This document shows positions 42,252-51,699 of a stretch of DNA of 64,000 bases, piece by piece. The translations under genes and the position numbers were made by a program. Within the stretch, counting starts at the first letter, position 1. Every line of letters starts with the position of its first letter. The notes under the pieces are model-generated. The model was not told where the DNA came from. It did no database searches and worked only from the letters and a program-made list of their open reading frames with translations. Origin of the DNA: G963668345 sp965226215 (GTDB taxonomy: Bacteria > Acidobacteriota > Terriglobia > Bryobacterales > UBA6623); NCBI GenBank assembly GCA_965226215.1, contig CBDDCH010000002.1, positions 4,278,001-4,342,000 on the forward strand, written 5' to 3'.

Positions 42252-44207
42252 ATGGCGGAACCTCTCTGGAAGCCCACACCCGAACAGATTGAACGCTCTA
42301 ATCTGAAGGCGTTCATCCAATTCGTAGAGCAAAGCTACAGCCCCTCGCCGTTGTCGAGCTTCGACGAGCTCTACCGCTGGTCGACTGACCATATCGAGGA
42401 TTTCTGGCTCGCAGTGTGGCGGTTTTGTGGGATCCAAGGCGACCGCGACCCGGACCGCGTCGTCGCTGACCTCGGGAAAATGCCCGGTGCGAAGTGGTTC
42501 CCCGGCGTCCGTCTGAACTTCGCGGAAAATCTTCTCCGCTACCGAGATGATCGAGAAGCGTTAGTCTTCTGGAACGAAAACGGCCGGCAGCAAGCCCTGA
42601 CGTTCGCCGAACTCTACGACGAAGTCGCTCGGGTGACGGCGGCGCTACGCGCTGCCGGCGTGACGAAAGACGATCGAGTCGCCGGATACCTGCCGAACAT
42701 GCCCGAAACCATCGTCGGCATGTTGGCGACCACCAGCCTAGGCGCCGTTTGGTCTTCCTGCTCGCCGGATTTCGGTCTCAAAGGGGTCCTCGATCGCTTC
42801 GGACAAATCGAGCCGAAAGTCCTCTTTGCGGCGGACGGCTACTTCTTCAAACAGCGAGCCTTCGACTCGCTCGAGAAGATCAAAAGCATCAGCGAGAGCA
42901 TCCCGTCGCTGGCGCGAATCGTCGTGGTTCCCTATACGCGCGCGGACCCGCCCCTCGAGGGGTTGCGGAACGCCGTTCTGTACTCGAACTTTCAGGATTC
43001 CCCGAGCAGCGGCACAATCCCCTTCGAACGCCTGCCCTTCGATCATCCCGCCTACATCATGTACTCGTCCGGCACGACCGGCCCTCCCAAGTGCATCGTG
43101 CATGGAGCCGGGGGAACTCTCATCCAGCACTTAAAAGAACTCACGCTCCACACCGACCTCAAGCGCGAAGACCGGATCTTCTACTTCACGACCTGTGGTT
43201 GGATGATGTGGAACTGGCTTGTCAGCAGTTTGGCCGTGGGAGCGACGATTGTCCTCTACGACGGCTCGCCCTTTCACCCCGAGGCCAGCCAGCTGTTCGA
43301 TATGGCCGAGCAAGAGCGTCTGACCGTGTTCGGGACAAGCGCCAAGTACATTGCGGCGGTTGAGAAAGCGGGCCTCGAACCGGCCCGCACTCACGACCTC
43401 GCGCATCTCCGGGCCATGCTTTCCACCGGCTCGCCCTTGGCGCCGGAGAGCTTTGATTTCGTCTACCGCAAGATCAAGAAGGATCTTTGCCTCTCGTCCA
43501 TCTCAGGCGGCACGGATATCATCTCCTGCTTTGCCCTGGGCAACCCGATCGGTGCCGTCTACCGAGGAGAACTGCAAACGCGCGGCCTGGGCATGAAGGT
43601 GGAGATCTTCAACGACCAAGGCAAAGCCGTTCGCGGGGAGAAGGGTGAACTGGTTTGCACGGCCCCGTTCCCTTCGATGCCGGTGGGTTTTTGGAATGAC
43701 CCGGACGGCAAAAAGTACCGCGCCGCCTACTTCGCCACGTTTCCCGGCGTTTGGCGCCACGGAGACTATTGCGAGCTGACCGAAAACAACGGCATCATCA
43801 TCTGGGGTCGATCCGACGCCGTACTTAATCCCGGCGGCGTTCGCATCGGCACCGCCGAGATCTATCGAGCCGTAGAGCAACTTCCAGAGATAGTCGAAGC
43901 ACTCGCTGTCGGGCAGGACTGGGAGGACGACGTGCGGGTCATCTTGTTCGTCATCCTACAGCCGGGCGCGAGCCTCGACGAAGCTCTGTCGAAAAGTATC
44001 CAGCAGCAGATCCGAACCAGTGCCAGCCCGCGACACGTGCCCGCCAAGGTCATCCAGGTCTCCGACATCCCGCGAACGCTCAACGGCAAGATTGCCGAGC
44101 TTGCCGTCCGCAACACGATTCACAGCCGCCCGGTCAAAAACCGTGATGCACTGGCCAACCCTGAAGCGTTGGAGCTGTTCAAGGATTTAGCAGAATTACG
44201 GTCCTAA
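42252..44207 (+). CDS. Acetoacetyl-CoA synthetase
   Basis: 651 aa from ATG 42252 (MAEPLWKPTPEQIERSN), the usual family N-terminus; an upstream ATG at 42219 adds 11 residues. Adenylate-forming enzyme: YIMYSSGTTGPPKCIVHG (P-loop), GGTDIISCFALGNPIGAVYR and the hinge/lysine region GRSDAVLNPGGVRIGTAEIY and RTLNGKIAELAVRN. TTCGWMMWNWLVSSLAVGAT and LYDGSPFHP are specific to the acetoacetyl-CoA synthetase branch. Activates acetoacetate with ATP and CoA, feeding ketone bodies or leucine breakdown products to acetyl-CoA. Monocistronic here. Confidence 0.93.
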   Translation: MAEPLWKPTPEQIERSNLKAFIQFVEQSYSPSPLSSFDELYRWSTDHIEDFWLAVWRFCGIQGDRDPDRVVADLGKMPGAKWFPGVRLNFAENLLRYRDDREALVFWNENGRQQALTFAELYDEVARVTAALRAAGVTKDDRVAGYLPNMPETIVGMLATTSLGAVWSSCSPDFGLKGVLDRFGQIEPKVLFAADGYFFKQRAFDSLEKIKSISESIPSLARIVVVPYTRADPPLEGLRNAVLYSNFQDSPSSGTIPFERLPFDHPAYIMYSSGTTGPPKCIVHGAGGTLIQHLKELTLHTDLKREDRIFYFTTCGWMMWNWLVSSLAVGATIVLYDGSPFHPEASQLFDMAEQERLTVFGTSAKYIAAVEKAGLEPARTHDLAHLRAMLSTGSPLAPESFDFVYRKIKKDLCLSSISGGTDIISCFALGNPIGAVYRGELQTRGLGMKVEIFNDQGKAVRGEKGELVCTAPFPSMPVGFWNDPDGKKYRAAYFATFPGVWRHGDYCELTENNGIIIWGRSDAVLNPGGVRIGTAEIYRAVEQLPEIVEALAVGQDWEDDVRVILFVILQPGASLDEALSKSIQQQIRTSASPRHVPAKVIQVSDIPRTLNGKIAELAVRNTIHSRPVKNRDALANPEALELFKDLAELRS

Positions 44208-44302
44208 GGATGAGTGTTTGATCCGGCGGCGGACGGTCAGGCCGTACCTACGCTATTCCCACGCCAGAGATGATCCCGCCGGGCAGCCGATTCCCCGCGA
44301 AC

Positions 44303-44508
44303 CTTAGCCTGCATTTCTCACCACGTGGGAGGCGAAGTGCGTGAGAGGCCCGTCAGTACAAGCCACGCGCCGCTCGGCGACCTCGGGCACGGCATGCCGT
44401 GCCCCTACATTCTTGAACCCTACGTTGAGCACGGCGAGCAAGCCGAACGCAGTAACGGCGGGCCTATGGCGTGTTTCGGCCGTCAGGTGGTGAGAAATGC
44501 AGGTTAGG
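44303..44508. repeat. MITE-like element, family B, copy 4
   Basis: About 206 bp, ends CTTAGCCTGCATTTCTCACC and, inverted, GGTGAGAAATGCAGGTTAG. The interior keeps GAGGCGAAGTGCGTGAGAGG and CGTTGAGCACGGCGAGCAAG. In its middle the usual GC hairpin is replaced by a family C palindrome variant (GGGCACGGCATGCCGTGCCC, 44385-44404), i.e. one repeat within another. Confidence 0.75.
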
Positions 44509-44646
44509 GTTGTTTACCAGGTCCCTGAAAACTCGTTTCACGCAGCTTCGAGCCCGTCATTTAGTTTTGTAAATTGATTGAAGCATGTAACCGGCGTGGC
44601 CGATGCGGCGAGATTGCGTACCTCACCAAGCCCTTCAGCAAACCTG

Positions 44647-45477
44647 TTAGGGGGACGAGTCGCCCGACTGCTGCCTCTCGGCCGGCGGCGTCTCGGGGCC
44701 ACGGGCATCGACTTGATAGCGCATGCCCAGACTATCGAAGCGGCGTTGGCGGAGAATTCGTGTACGGTGAAGTAAGAATTGCAGAAGCAATTGCAGGATG
44801 GATAACCCGTAGCGGCAGCTTTGCAAGAACGAAGCGCTGGAGGCCTCCGAGAAATAGCGGGTCGGGACTGCCACCTCGACAAAACGCGTCTCGACCTCGA
44901 CCATCTGGGCTATGATTTCTTGATCGAAGATGAACTGGTCGGAGTTCATTTGAAAGTTGACCCGTTCGAGGGCTTCCCGGCTATAGGCTCGGTAGCCGGT
45001 GTGATATTCGGATAAGGAAAGCCCGAAGACCCAGTTCTCCAGTTTCGTCAAAGCGCGGTTAGCGACATACTTCCACCAGGGCATACCCTGTTTGACAGGG
45101 TTAACCCCCATCAGTCGAGATCCCAGGACTACGTCCGCGCTCCCTTCTTGGATTGGCCGGATGATCTGAGGGAGCAGACTAGGGTCGTACTGGTAGTCCG
45201 GGTGGACCATGGCGACAATGTCCGCGCCGGCCCGCAGCGCCTCTCGGTAACAGGTCTTTTGATTGGCCCCATAGCCGTAGTTGCGGGTGTGGACAAACAG
45301 ACTCAACCCCAGCTCACGGGCAATGGTGGCCGTTTCGTCGGAGCTTGCGTCGTCAACCAGGATGACAAGATCGACATGCTCGTGAGGCAGGTCGGCATAG
45401 GTCATCCGCAGGGTCTTGGCAGCGTTGTAGGCGGGCATGACCACAACGACTCTTGGTTTCTTAGCCAACTGAGCCAT
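44647..45477 (-). CDS. Family 2 glycosyltransferase (dolichol/polyprenyl-phosphate mannose synthase-like)
   Basis: 276 aa from ATG 45477, which lies 17 nt inside the 3' end of the upstream methyltransferase gene, indicating translational coupling. GT2 fold: VVVVMPAYNAAKTLRMTYAD, VDLVILVDDASSDETATIAR, GYGANQKTCYREALRAGAD, MVHPDYQYDP (acidic pair for the metal) and VLGSRLMG. No C-terminal membrane spans except a short hydrophobic LSILQLLLQFLL. Probably makes a polyprenyl-phosphate sugar for the GT-C enzymes nearby. Confidence 0.88.
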   Translation of the reverse strand: MAQLAKKPRVVVVMPAYNAAKTLRMTYADLPHEHVDLVILVDDASSDETATIARELGLSLFVHTRNYGYGANQKTCYREALRAGADIVAMVHPDYQYDPSLLPQIIRPIQEGSADVVLGSRLMGVNPVKQGMPWWKYVANRALTKLENWVFGLSLSEYHTGYRAYSREALERVNFQMNSDQFIFDQEIIAQMVEVETRFVEVAVPTRYFSEASSASFLQSCRYGLSILQLLLQFLLHRTRILRQRRFDSLGMRYQVDARGPETPPAERQQSGDSSP

Positions 45478-46225
45478 CGCTAGGGTCTTTTGATGGGCGG
45501 GCGACTGCCACAAACTGGTATGCGAACATCTTTCTCCATAGGCGAGCCAACCCGTAGCTTAGCCCCTCTAGGGCCCGCATCACAAAGTTGTGCCTCCAGC
45601 CGGGAATGAGCAGGCCGATCGGCACCGCCGTGACACCACTAATCGTCAGCTGATAGCCCGAGGAATCAAATAGCTCCTCCCATTCACGCAAGGAGTAAAA
45701 GTGCAGGTGTGTGCGGTCGAACAGACCACGGTCATGCTGGGGAAACCGGCCTAGCAGTACGTTCAAGCGAACGTATGCGTTTGCGCTGTTGGGCAGCGAC
45801 GCAACCAAGGATCCGTCAGGTCGAAGCACGCGGCGAAGCCAGCGAAGCGTCCGGGAAGGGTCTCGAAGATGTTCGAGCACGTCACCGCACAAGGCGTAGT
45901 CGAAGGAGCTTGGGAGGTCGGGGTTATCGACATCTAGGTCGGCTTCGATGACCTCGACTCGCCCCGGGAAATCCCTCGCCACGGTACCGGGGGCCGCGAT
46001 ACAAACGATCCGAAAGCCGCGATCCGCCAGAATGCGGCTCAGGTAGCCTTCCCCGCCACCGACATCAATCACCGTCCGGCCTTTTCCAAAGGCAGGGAAA
46101 CATTGGAGAAGCAAAGCATGGCTGCTGAACCGCTCGGACTTGAAGGTGTAGGCGGCGGCGGAGGGCCCCTCGACATCCGCGGAACTCATTGGTTGGGCGT
46201 ACCCGGCCACTTGCTTTCGAGCCAT
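45461..46225 (-). CDS. Class I SAM-dependent methyltransferase
   Basis: 254 aa from ATG 46225 (MARKQVAGYAQP); an earlier frame to 46468 lacks family resemblance. Motif I VIDVGGGEGYLSRIL, then FDYALCGDVLEHLRDP and RVLRPDGSLVASLPNSANAY. DRTHLHFYSLREWEELF is typical of methyltransferases in surface-polysaccharide and lipid loci. The C-terminus (GLARLWRKMFAYQFVAVARP) is amphipathic. First gene of a pair with the GT2. Confidence 0.85.
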   Translation of the reverse strand: MARKQVAGYAQPMSSADVEGPSAAAYTFKSERFSSHALLLQCFPAFGKGRTVIDVGGGEGYLSRILADRGFRIVCIAAPGTVARDFPGRVEVIEADLDVDNPDLPSSFDYALCGDVLEHLRDPSRTLRWLRRVLRPDGSLVASLPNSANAYVRLNVLLGRFPQHDRGLFDRTHLHFYSLREWEELFDSSGYQLTISGVTAVPIGLLIPGWRHNFVMRALEGLSYGLARLWRKMFAYQFVAVARPSKDPSDGSVG

Positions 46226-46344
46226 ATGGTAGCAGCGGACGTGGCCGGGCATGAACGACCCGTTCGGACAAGCTTTTGTCGAATCACGACTTTCACGATA
46301 CACAGGATAATCCGCTTGATTCCGGTAACGTATGTTGCTAATTT

Positions 46345-46491
46345 TACGGTGGCAAGAAGCCCTGTTCTTCCGGATCCCGGAACGCCTCCTCGGGATCAAT
46401 GGCGAATATGTCGGTGTCGAATTCGGGCAGCTGAGAAAGTTCCGTGCCTTCCGTCGAGTCGTCGTCACCGCGTTGGGCGTACTCGCCCACT
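46345..46491 (-). CDS. Small acidic open frame, possible gene
   Basis: 48 codons from GTG, strongly acidic (GDDDSTEGTEL, PEFDTDIFAIDPEEAFRDPE). Composition looks protein-like rather than random, but there is no ribosome site and no family. It could be the tail of a lost gene between the GT-C and methyltransferase. The rest of 46226-46538 is empty. Confidence 0.25.
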
Positions 46492-46538
46492 TGTTGGAGG
46501 CCTGATGGTCAATCTGGCTCCGCCGCGGACCTCATTTT

Positions 46539-48271
46539 TCAGCCGCCCTCCGCCGCCGGCTCTTGCTCCTCTGCCGGCTCCATTAGCGCTGACACGTCGT
46601 AAAGACGAATCCTCCCACCCGAGCTTTGAAAAACCACCGGCAGGTTCTCGAAAACCATGTCCATTCGGCGCATGTAGTCCTCGCGGTGGCTATACCAGAA
46701 GAACTCGTCGATGCTTCTCACCCAGTATCGAGCCCTGATGTGACGCGCCGTGTCGAGGATCCGGTCGAGATCTCGGTGCAGAGCTTCTTCTCGTTCGGCG
46801 TAGTAGATCTCCTTGGAAAAGGCGATGGGCCACATGCCATGCCGGCCCGTGTAGAGGTAAAGCTCCCCGTCGTCGTTGGTCGCGAAACGATCTGAGGTGT
46901 CTGTGTTGTTCCGAACCCACTCGTAGAGCTCTAACCTCTCCTTTTGTATATCAACTCGCCCTTCGCGCAGCTTGCCGAGGTGTACTCGCGAGGAATATAG
47001 GTAATTGGCGCCCGTTCGCAGCAAGAGAAAAACCACCACGAGAGCCAATCCCGCTGCGATCGCCTTTTTCAATACCGGCTTCTTGCCACGCATGGCGTCC
47101 ACCATCGCGCGTCCGAAACGCTTACCTTCCGTCAAGGCCCCAACGCAGAATAGAGGCAAGAACGGAATGGAAAAGCGATCCATAAGATCACCGTGCGTCC
47201 AGGCAATGATCGTGCCGGCGTGCAGTAGATAAGTCCAATGAATGATGGCCCAGCCGTGCTGGCGAGCGTGTCGCGTGATACCCGCCAGGACGCCGACTCC
47301 CAGCGTAACGGCAATGGCATTGTGCGCCAGCTTGCCCAACGTCTCTGTCACCAAAGGGACGCGCAAGGGAATCAACAGGAAATAGTTGCCCATGGTCACT
47401 AAGGTTGAGAATAGATTCTTCCAGACCATGCCCCACAGCACTCCCCAGTCGCTGGCGTGGAACTTCCAGAATCCCAAATAGCTCGTGTAGTAAAGCCAAG
47501 TCTGTTGGAAGCCCGGCCCGGCCTGCGCGACCCACTGGTCCAGCTCGTAGTTATTCCCTTGCACAAACTCCCCGAGAAGAATCAGTGGGACGCTCGTAAC
47601 CAGGAACACGATGGTTGAACGGTAGTGTTTGCGGTAAACAGCCACACCCGCTACCGCTAGAGAATCGTGAACCCGATCGTGCGCATCATCATGGCCGTGC
47701 CGGTCAGCAGCCCGACGAGCGCCATCAGGGCGTAAGCCCGCTCTCGCTGGACGGCGCGCTGCGCCACAGCGGCGATGCACATTATGAATGCCATTCCCGG
47801 CATGTCCGTCATCAACCGGGCACCGTGAAACAAGAAAAACGGATGCAGCCCGCAGAAGGCTGTTATGCGCAAAGCCGGCCATTTTCCTAACCCCAGACTC
47901 CTCAGCAGGAAATACGATGCCACCAGCGCTAGGCATACGAACGCCGCCGAAAGCCCCATCGCAGCCTCTAGGTTGGAAGGAAAGCTGGAATCCCACCTCC
48001 ACACCAGAGACAGCAACCACGGGTACAACACGGGGTACTTCGTCTGGCGAGGCGTTTCCGGGACGCTCGGCATGATGTATCCGCGCCCTTCCGCCAGCGC
48101 TTTGGCCGAGCTCATCATGATCGCGTCGTCATGAGCTTGGCCGAAGAGGCTGAGCGGATCCAGTCGGAACAACGACCAAACCGTCGCCACGCAAATCACC
48201 GCCAACGAAAGCACCGTTACCGCCGCCGCGCACCGCCTACGATCCACGTTCGAATCCGGCTTATACGTCAT
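46539..48271 (-). pseudogene. GT-C-type membrane glycosyltransferase with a frameshift
   Basis: Two overlapping frames make one protein of about 577 aa. Residues 1-204 run from ATG 48271 to a stop at 47657 (first span AAAVTVLSLAVICVATVWSL, then QAHDDAIMMSSAKALAEGRG with the acidic luminal motif and KYPVLYPWLLSLVWR). The remainder continues in the next frame from AVAGVAVYRKHYRST to the end. One missing base at about 47658-47660 reconnects them (TIL-LAVAG). It carries about 10 spans and a soluble C-terminal domain (YEWVRNNTDTSDRFATNDDG) found in ArnT/PMT-like enzymes. Error or decay cannot be told apart. Confidence 0.82.
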
Positions 48272-48358
48272 CGATCAACGTTGGATGAAATCCCGGCGGT
48301 CTCAGACGCCGATAACACAGGCAATCCCGCCTGTGGACTTTCCCCTTGCAACGAAACA

Positions 48359-48462
48359 CTAGCCCGCTTTGCTCAACAAATGGGGCGCCAAGTGGCGCGC
48401 GCCTCGTATCGACCATCCTCTCACGCACTTCGCCTCGCCACCTGGTGAGAAAAGGGGGCTAG
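48359..48462. repeat. MITE-like element, family B, copy 5 (internally deleted)
   Basis: 104 bp; ends CTAGCCCGCTTTGCTCA and, inverted, CTGGTGAGAAAAGGGGGCTAG. The middle of the family is missing. The right-hand CTAG contains the TAG stop of the queE fragment (48459-48461). Confidence 0.7.
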
Positions 48463-48746
48463 ACTCCCCGCGCGTCTGCTCCCCAGATTATTTTGTGGAG
48501 CTGGTAGCCCAAGCGGACCTCGGCCAAACCATCCCGAAGCATCCACTCCGCCAGTTCCTTGGGGTCGAGCTCACCGTGGACGGGTGAAAAAATAACCGCG
48601 TTCACTCGCTCGGCAAGGCGATGTTCCCTGGTGAAGTCGCGCGAAAACTCATAGTCGCGGCGCGTCAAAATCACAAATTTGATTTGGTCGTGCCGGGCCA
48701 GGTGCTCCAGATTCTCGGCTTTTCGGCCGCCCGCCGAAGAATGAAA
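48459..48746 (-). pseudogene. queE: C-terminal fragment of 7-carboxy-7-deazaguanine synthase (QueE)
   Basis: 95 codons matching the end of QueE: FHSSAGG (degenerate CPSSG), KAENLEHLARHDQIKFVI, RRDYEFSRDF, VIFSPVHGELDPKELAEWML and VRLGYQLHKIIWGADARGV. A stop codon (TAA) lies immediately upstream and the radical SAM CxxxCxxC half is absent, so this is a remnant. QueE makes the preQ0 precursor used for queuosine. The genome still has tgt at 56304, so either an intact queE exists elsewhere or queuine/preQ1 is salvaged. Confidence 0.75.
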
Positions 48747-48763
48747 TTACTCGATCACTGTCC

Positions 48764-49366
48764 AAGGTAGCAGAAGCCCGGCCGTCAGACGGCTCGTCCC
48801 AGCCCCGGGCCCGTCTTGATGGCTTGCCGACACTCCGAAAATGATACCTTGAACGGTACAACCGCGAGCCGAAAGCTGGGCAGGCACAGTCTAAGCCAGC
48901 GTTACGGCCTGCAGGGTTGCTCGCCCACCTTACCGTGGACTTTGTCACGAGGCTTCGACCCGGCCAGTTACCCAACCGGGCCGCTCGGTTAGCTACCATG
49001 TTTACCGACAACTACATGGGTGGGTCCTCCCCCTACTGGTGATCTGCGCCGTTGGGGCGCACATGGAAATCCTGGGTAAAACGGGTAAAAACCATTTTAT
49101 CGCCAGTAATCCGGCCGGGGGGGGCCTAGCATACAGGTACTGAGCGACGCAGGCCTGGTTGCAGGTCCCGTTTTGCTGACGGACGGTGACCGTGGTGCGA
49201 CCACTCTGCGCTCTGCGGCTGGTGCAGTGTGTCCAGTTTGCTCAACGGCCGCGCTCTAACAAGCCAACATCATGCGAGGGACCCCTTTCGGTCCATTGCG
49301 ATCTTCGAGCGTCTCGAGTAATAATTGCACGATCAGGAAAAAATCCGATTCCGGACGACGATATAA
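48764..49366. other. Intergenic, structured but unassigned
   Basis: GC-rich with potential hairpins (ACCCGGCCAGTTACCCAACC then GGGCC near 48957-48985; GAGCCGAAAGCTGGGC near 48868) and an eight-G run near 49115. No tRNA, and no riboswitch or known small RNA consensus could be matched. No copy of families A-C. Confidence 0.35.
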
Positions 49367-49663
49367 ATGAATCCTTCCCAACCCACTCAGCGGAAGAAAC
49401 AGCCGAAAACCACGTTGAAACAGAGGGAGGGCGGTCATTTCGTCGATCTCTATGAGACTTTGCAACTCAGCCCGAACGCCGATGCATCTACCATCGAGCG
49501 CATATTTCGTCTGCTGGCGCAGCAGTTTCACCCAAATAATCAGAAAACTGGTAATGAAAACGCTTTTCAGAGGCTGCTCGCGGCGTACCGGGTGTTGATC
49601 GACCCCGAGCGCCGGGCGGCCTACGATGCAGACTACACCGCTCAGCAGAGGCTCAGGTGGTAG
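49367..49663 (+). CDS. J-domain protein with HPN in place of HPD
   Basis: 98 aa. Residues 26-92 form a J domain: DLYETLQLSPNADASTIERI, then FRLLAQQFHPNNQ and FQRLLAAYRVLIDPERRAAY. The loop triad needed to stimulate DnaK ATPase is HPN (55-57) instead of HPD. The N-terminal 25 residues are basic and disordered. The stop codon is directly followed by GTG of the GT-C gene, so the two are co-transcribed and probably coupled. An inactive or altered J domain acting as an adaptor is possible. Confidence 0.8.
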   Translation: MNPSQPTQRKKQPKTTLKQREGGHFVDLYETLQLSPNADASTIERIFRLLAQQFHPNNQKTGNENAFQRLLAAYRVLIDPERRAAYDADYTAQQRLRW

Positions 49664-50400
49664 GTGTTCGACCAAAGCAGCGGGGCTCTTGCGGCTCAAT
49701 CGAACAATGGGCGGACGCCGAGCCTAGACTGGTCCGAAGTTGCGCGCTCGGTGTGGGTTTTCACCGCGCTCTGCGGGGTAGCTGGGATCGCCTTCCGACT
49801 CTACGGCCTGGATCGAAGTCTCTGGCTTGATGAGTTTGGAACCCTCTGGGTAGTCGAGGCGAACTTCGCTTCTCTGATCGACCGAGTCTTTAGCTTCCAA
49901 GGACAGACTCCTTTCTATTACACCTGCGTTTGGCTGGCGGTTCAGCTATTTGGCGAGTCGGAAGTCGTCGTTCGGCTCCCCTCCATGGTGTTCGGCGTCG
50001 GTTTCTCGTGTGTCATCTACAAACTCGGTGAAGAGCTCGGCGGCAAGGAACTGGGGTTGATTTCCGCGGCTTTGGCATGGCTATCGTTTCCGCTCGTCGA
50101 AGCCAATGCCAGTGCACGGCCGTATTCGCTAGCGGTATTGTTCGCCGGATCGATGCTACTGGGATTCGCTAGGGCAAGTCTTCGTGGCGACGGTTGGGGC
50201 CGCTTTCTCTTTATCGTTGGGGGTAGCGGCCTCTTTGCCTCTCACTACGTTCTGGCTCCCATCATGGTCTGGATCGGGGTGGGTTACTTCGCGCTTCCCG
50301 CTCTGCGGCGCTACTACGGCGCTCGGAAGTTTGCCTTCGATGTTAGCGTCCTTGGTCTTAGCGTCCTACCCTGGATGCCTCACTTCTTTGCTCTTTGGGA

Positions 50401-51699
50401 GGTTCTTCCGGGTTTCTAGTGGGCGAGTGAGGCTCGGTGGTAGTCTCGCAGGATGCAAGACCGCGAGCTATACCGCCAGATTCTGGGCATCGAAAGTCCC
50501 TGGAAAGTCGTGCGAGTGGAGCTGCGCCGAGCCGACGGCGAAGTCCACGTCTTCCTCGAACACGACGAGCAAGTCCGCTGGCCGTGCCGCCAATGCAGCG
50601 CCGTGTGCGCACTCCACGATCATCAGCCCGAACGCCGCTGGCGTCACCTCGACACCTGTCAGTACCGCACGATCCTGCACGCCCGGCCGCCGCGCAGCGA
50701 CTGCTCCGAGCACGGGCCGCGCGTCGTGCGACTGCCCTGGGCCGAGGCTTCCAGCCGCTTCACCGCGCTGTTTGAAGCTCTCGCGATCTCGTGGCTGAAG
50801 GAAGCCAGCCAGCAAGGCATCGCCGAGTTGCTGGCGCTGAGCTGGGACGAGATTCACGGCATCCTGGAACGCGCCGTGCAACGTGGGCTCGAACGTCGCG
50901 CGGCAGAGCCGATTCCCTACCTGGGCGTCGACGAGAAGAGCTTCCGCAAGCGCCATCGCTATCTCACCGTCGTCAACGATCTCAACCGCTCGCGCGTGTT
51001 GTTCGTCGCCGAGGGACGCCGCCAGGCCAGCCTGGACGGCTTTTGGAAGACGTTGAGCGCAGAGCAACTCGCCCGAGTCGAGGCCGTCGCGATGGACATG
51101 TGGGATCCTTACGTCGCCTCGACCCGGGAGCATCTCGACGAATCGGAGAAAAAGATCGTTTACGACAAATATCACATCGCGGCGCATCTGGCGAAGGCGG
51201 TGGACCAGGTGCGGCGGGCGGAGAACAAGCGTTTACTGGCCCTCGGCGACGAGCGTTTGACAGGCACGAAGTACGCTTGGCTGCGGCATCCGGCGAACTT
51301 TTCCGAGGACGCCTGGCGCGAGTTCCGCGCGCTGCGCGAAAGCGACTTGAAGACGGCGCGGGCGTGGGCGTTGAAGGAAACGGCGATGCGGCTGTTCGAC
51401 TATCGTCGCGAATCGGCGGCGCGAGCTTTCTTCGAGCAATGGCGCGGCTGGGCGAGTCGCAGCCGGCTGACGCCGATGGTCACCGTAGCGCGGATGTTGA
51501 CGGCTCGCCTCGAAAACATACTCACGTATCTGAAACACCGCATTACGAACGCGGTCAGCGAGGGGTTGAACTCAAGGATTCAATGGGTCAAGGCCACGGC
51601 GCGCGGTTTCCGCAATCAACAGAACTTCATCAACGCCATCTACTTCCACTGTGGGAAACTCGATCTGGCTCCTTCGCCCACTTAAAACCCGGAAGAGAC
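50401..51699 (+). mobile_element. ISL3-family element, copy 2 (intact)
   Basis: 1,299 bp; ends GGTTCTTCCGGGTTTCTAGT and, inverted, GTCTCTTCCGGGTTTTAAGT. The 8-bp target repeat CTTTGGGA lies at 50393-50400 and 51700-51707. Nearly identical to the interrupted copy at 17794-20132, in the same orientation. Confidence 0.94.
50453..51685 (+). CDS. ISL3-family transposase (intact)
   Basis: 410 aa. N-terminal zinc-binding segment (CRQCSAVCALH, then DCSEHGPRV), helix-turn-helix (ISWLKEASQQGIAELLALSW), then DDE catalytic domain: YLGVDEKSFRKRHRYLTVV (first Asp), VEAVAMDMWDPY (second Asp) and ITNAVSEGLNSRIQWVKATA (Glu). Typical length for the family. Full frame, so likely active. Confidence 0.94.
   Translation: MQDRELYRQILGIESPWKVVRVELRRADGEVHVFLEHDEQVRWPCRQCSAVCALHDHQPERRWRHLDTCQYRTILHARPPRSDCSEHGPRVVRLPWAEASSRFTALFEALAISWLKEASQQGIAELLALSWDEIHGILERAVQRGLERRAAEPIPYLGVDEKSFRKRHRYLTVVNDLNRSRVLFVAEGRRQASLDGFWKTLSAEQLARVEAVAMDMWDPYVASTREHLDESEKKIVYDKYHIAAHLAKAVDQVRRAENKRLLALGDERLTGTKYAWLRHPANFSEDAWREFRALRESDLKTARAWALKETAMRLFDYRRESAARAFFEQWRGWASRSRLTPMVTVARMLTARLENILTYLKHRITNAVSEGLNSRIQWVKATARGFRNQQNFINAIYFHCGKLDLAPSPT

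Noticed and set aside
48860..49010. Possible riboswitch or structured RNA upstream of the J-domain gene or queE remnant
   Set aside because: Several hairpins exist, but the sequence does not match the c-di-GMP, cobalamin, TPP, SAM or preQ1 consensus that I could test by eye, and it is not directly upstream of a good start.
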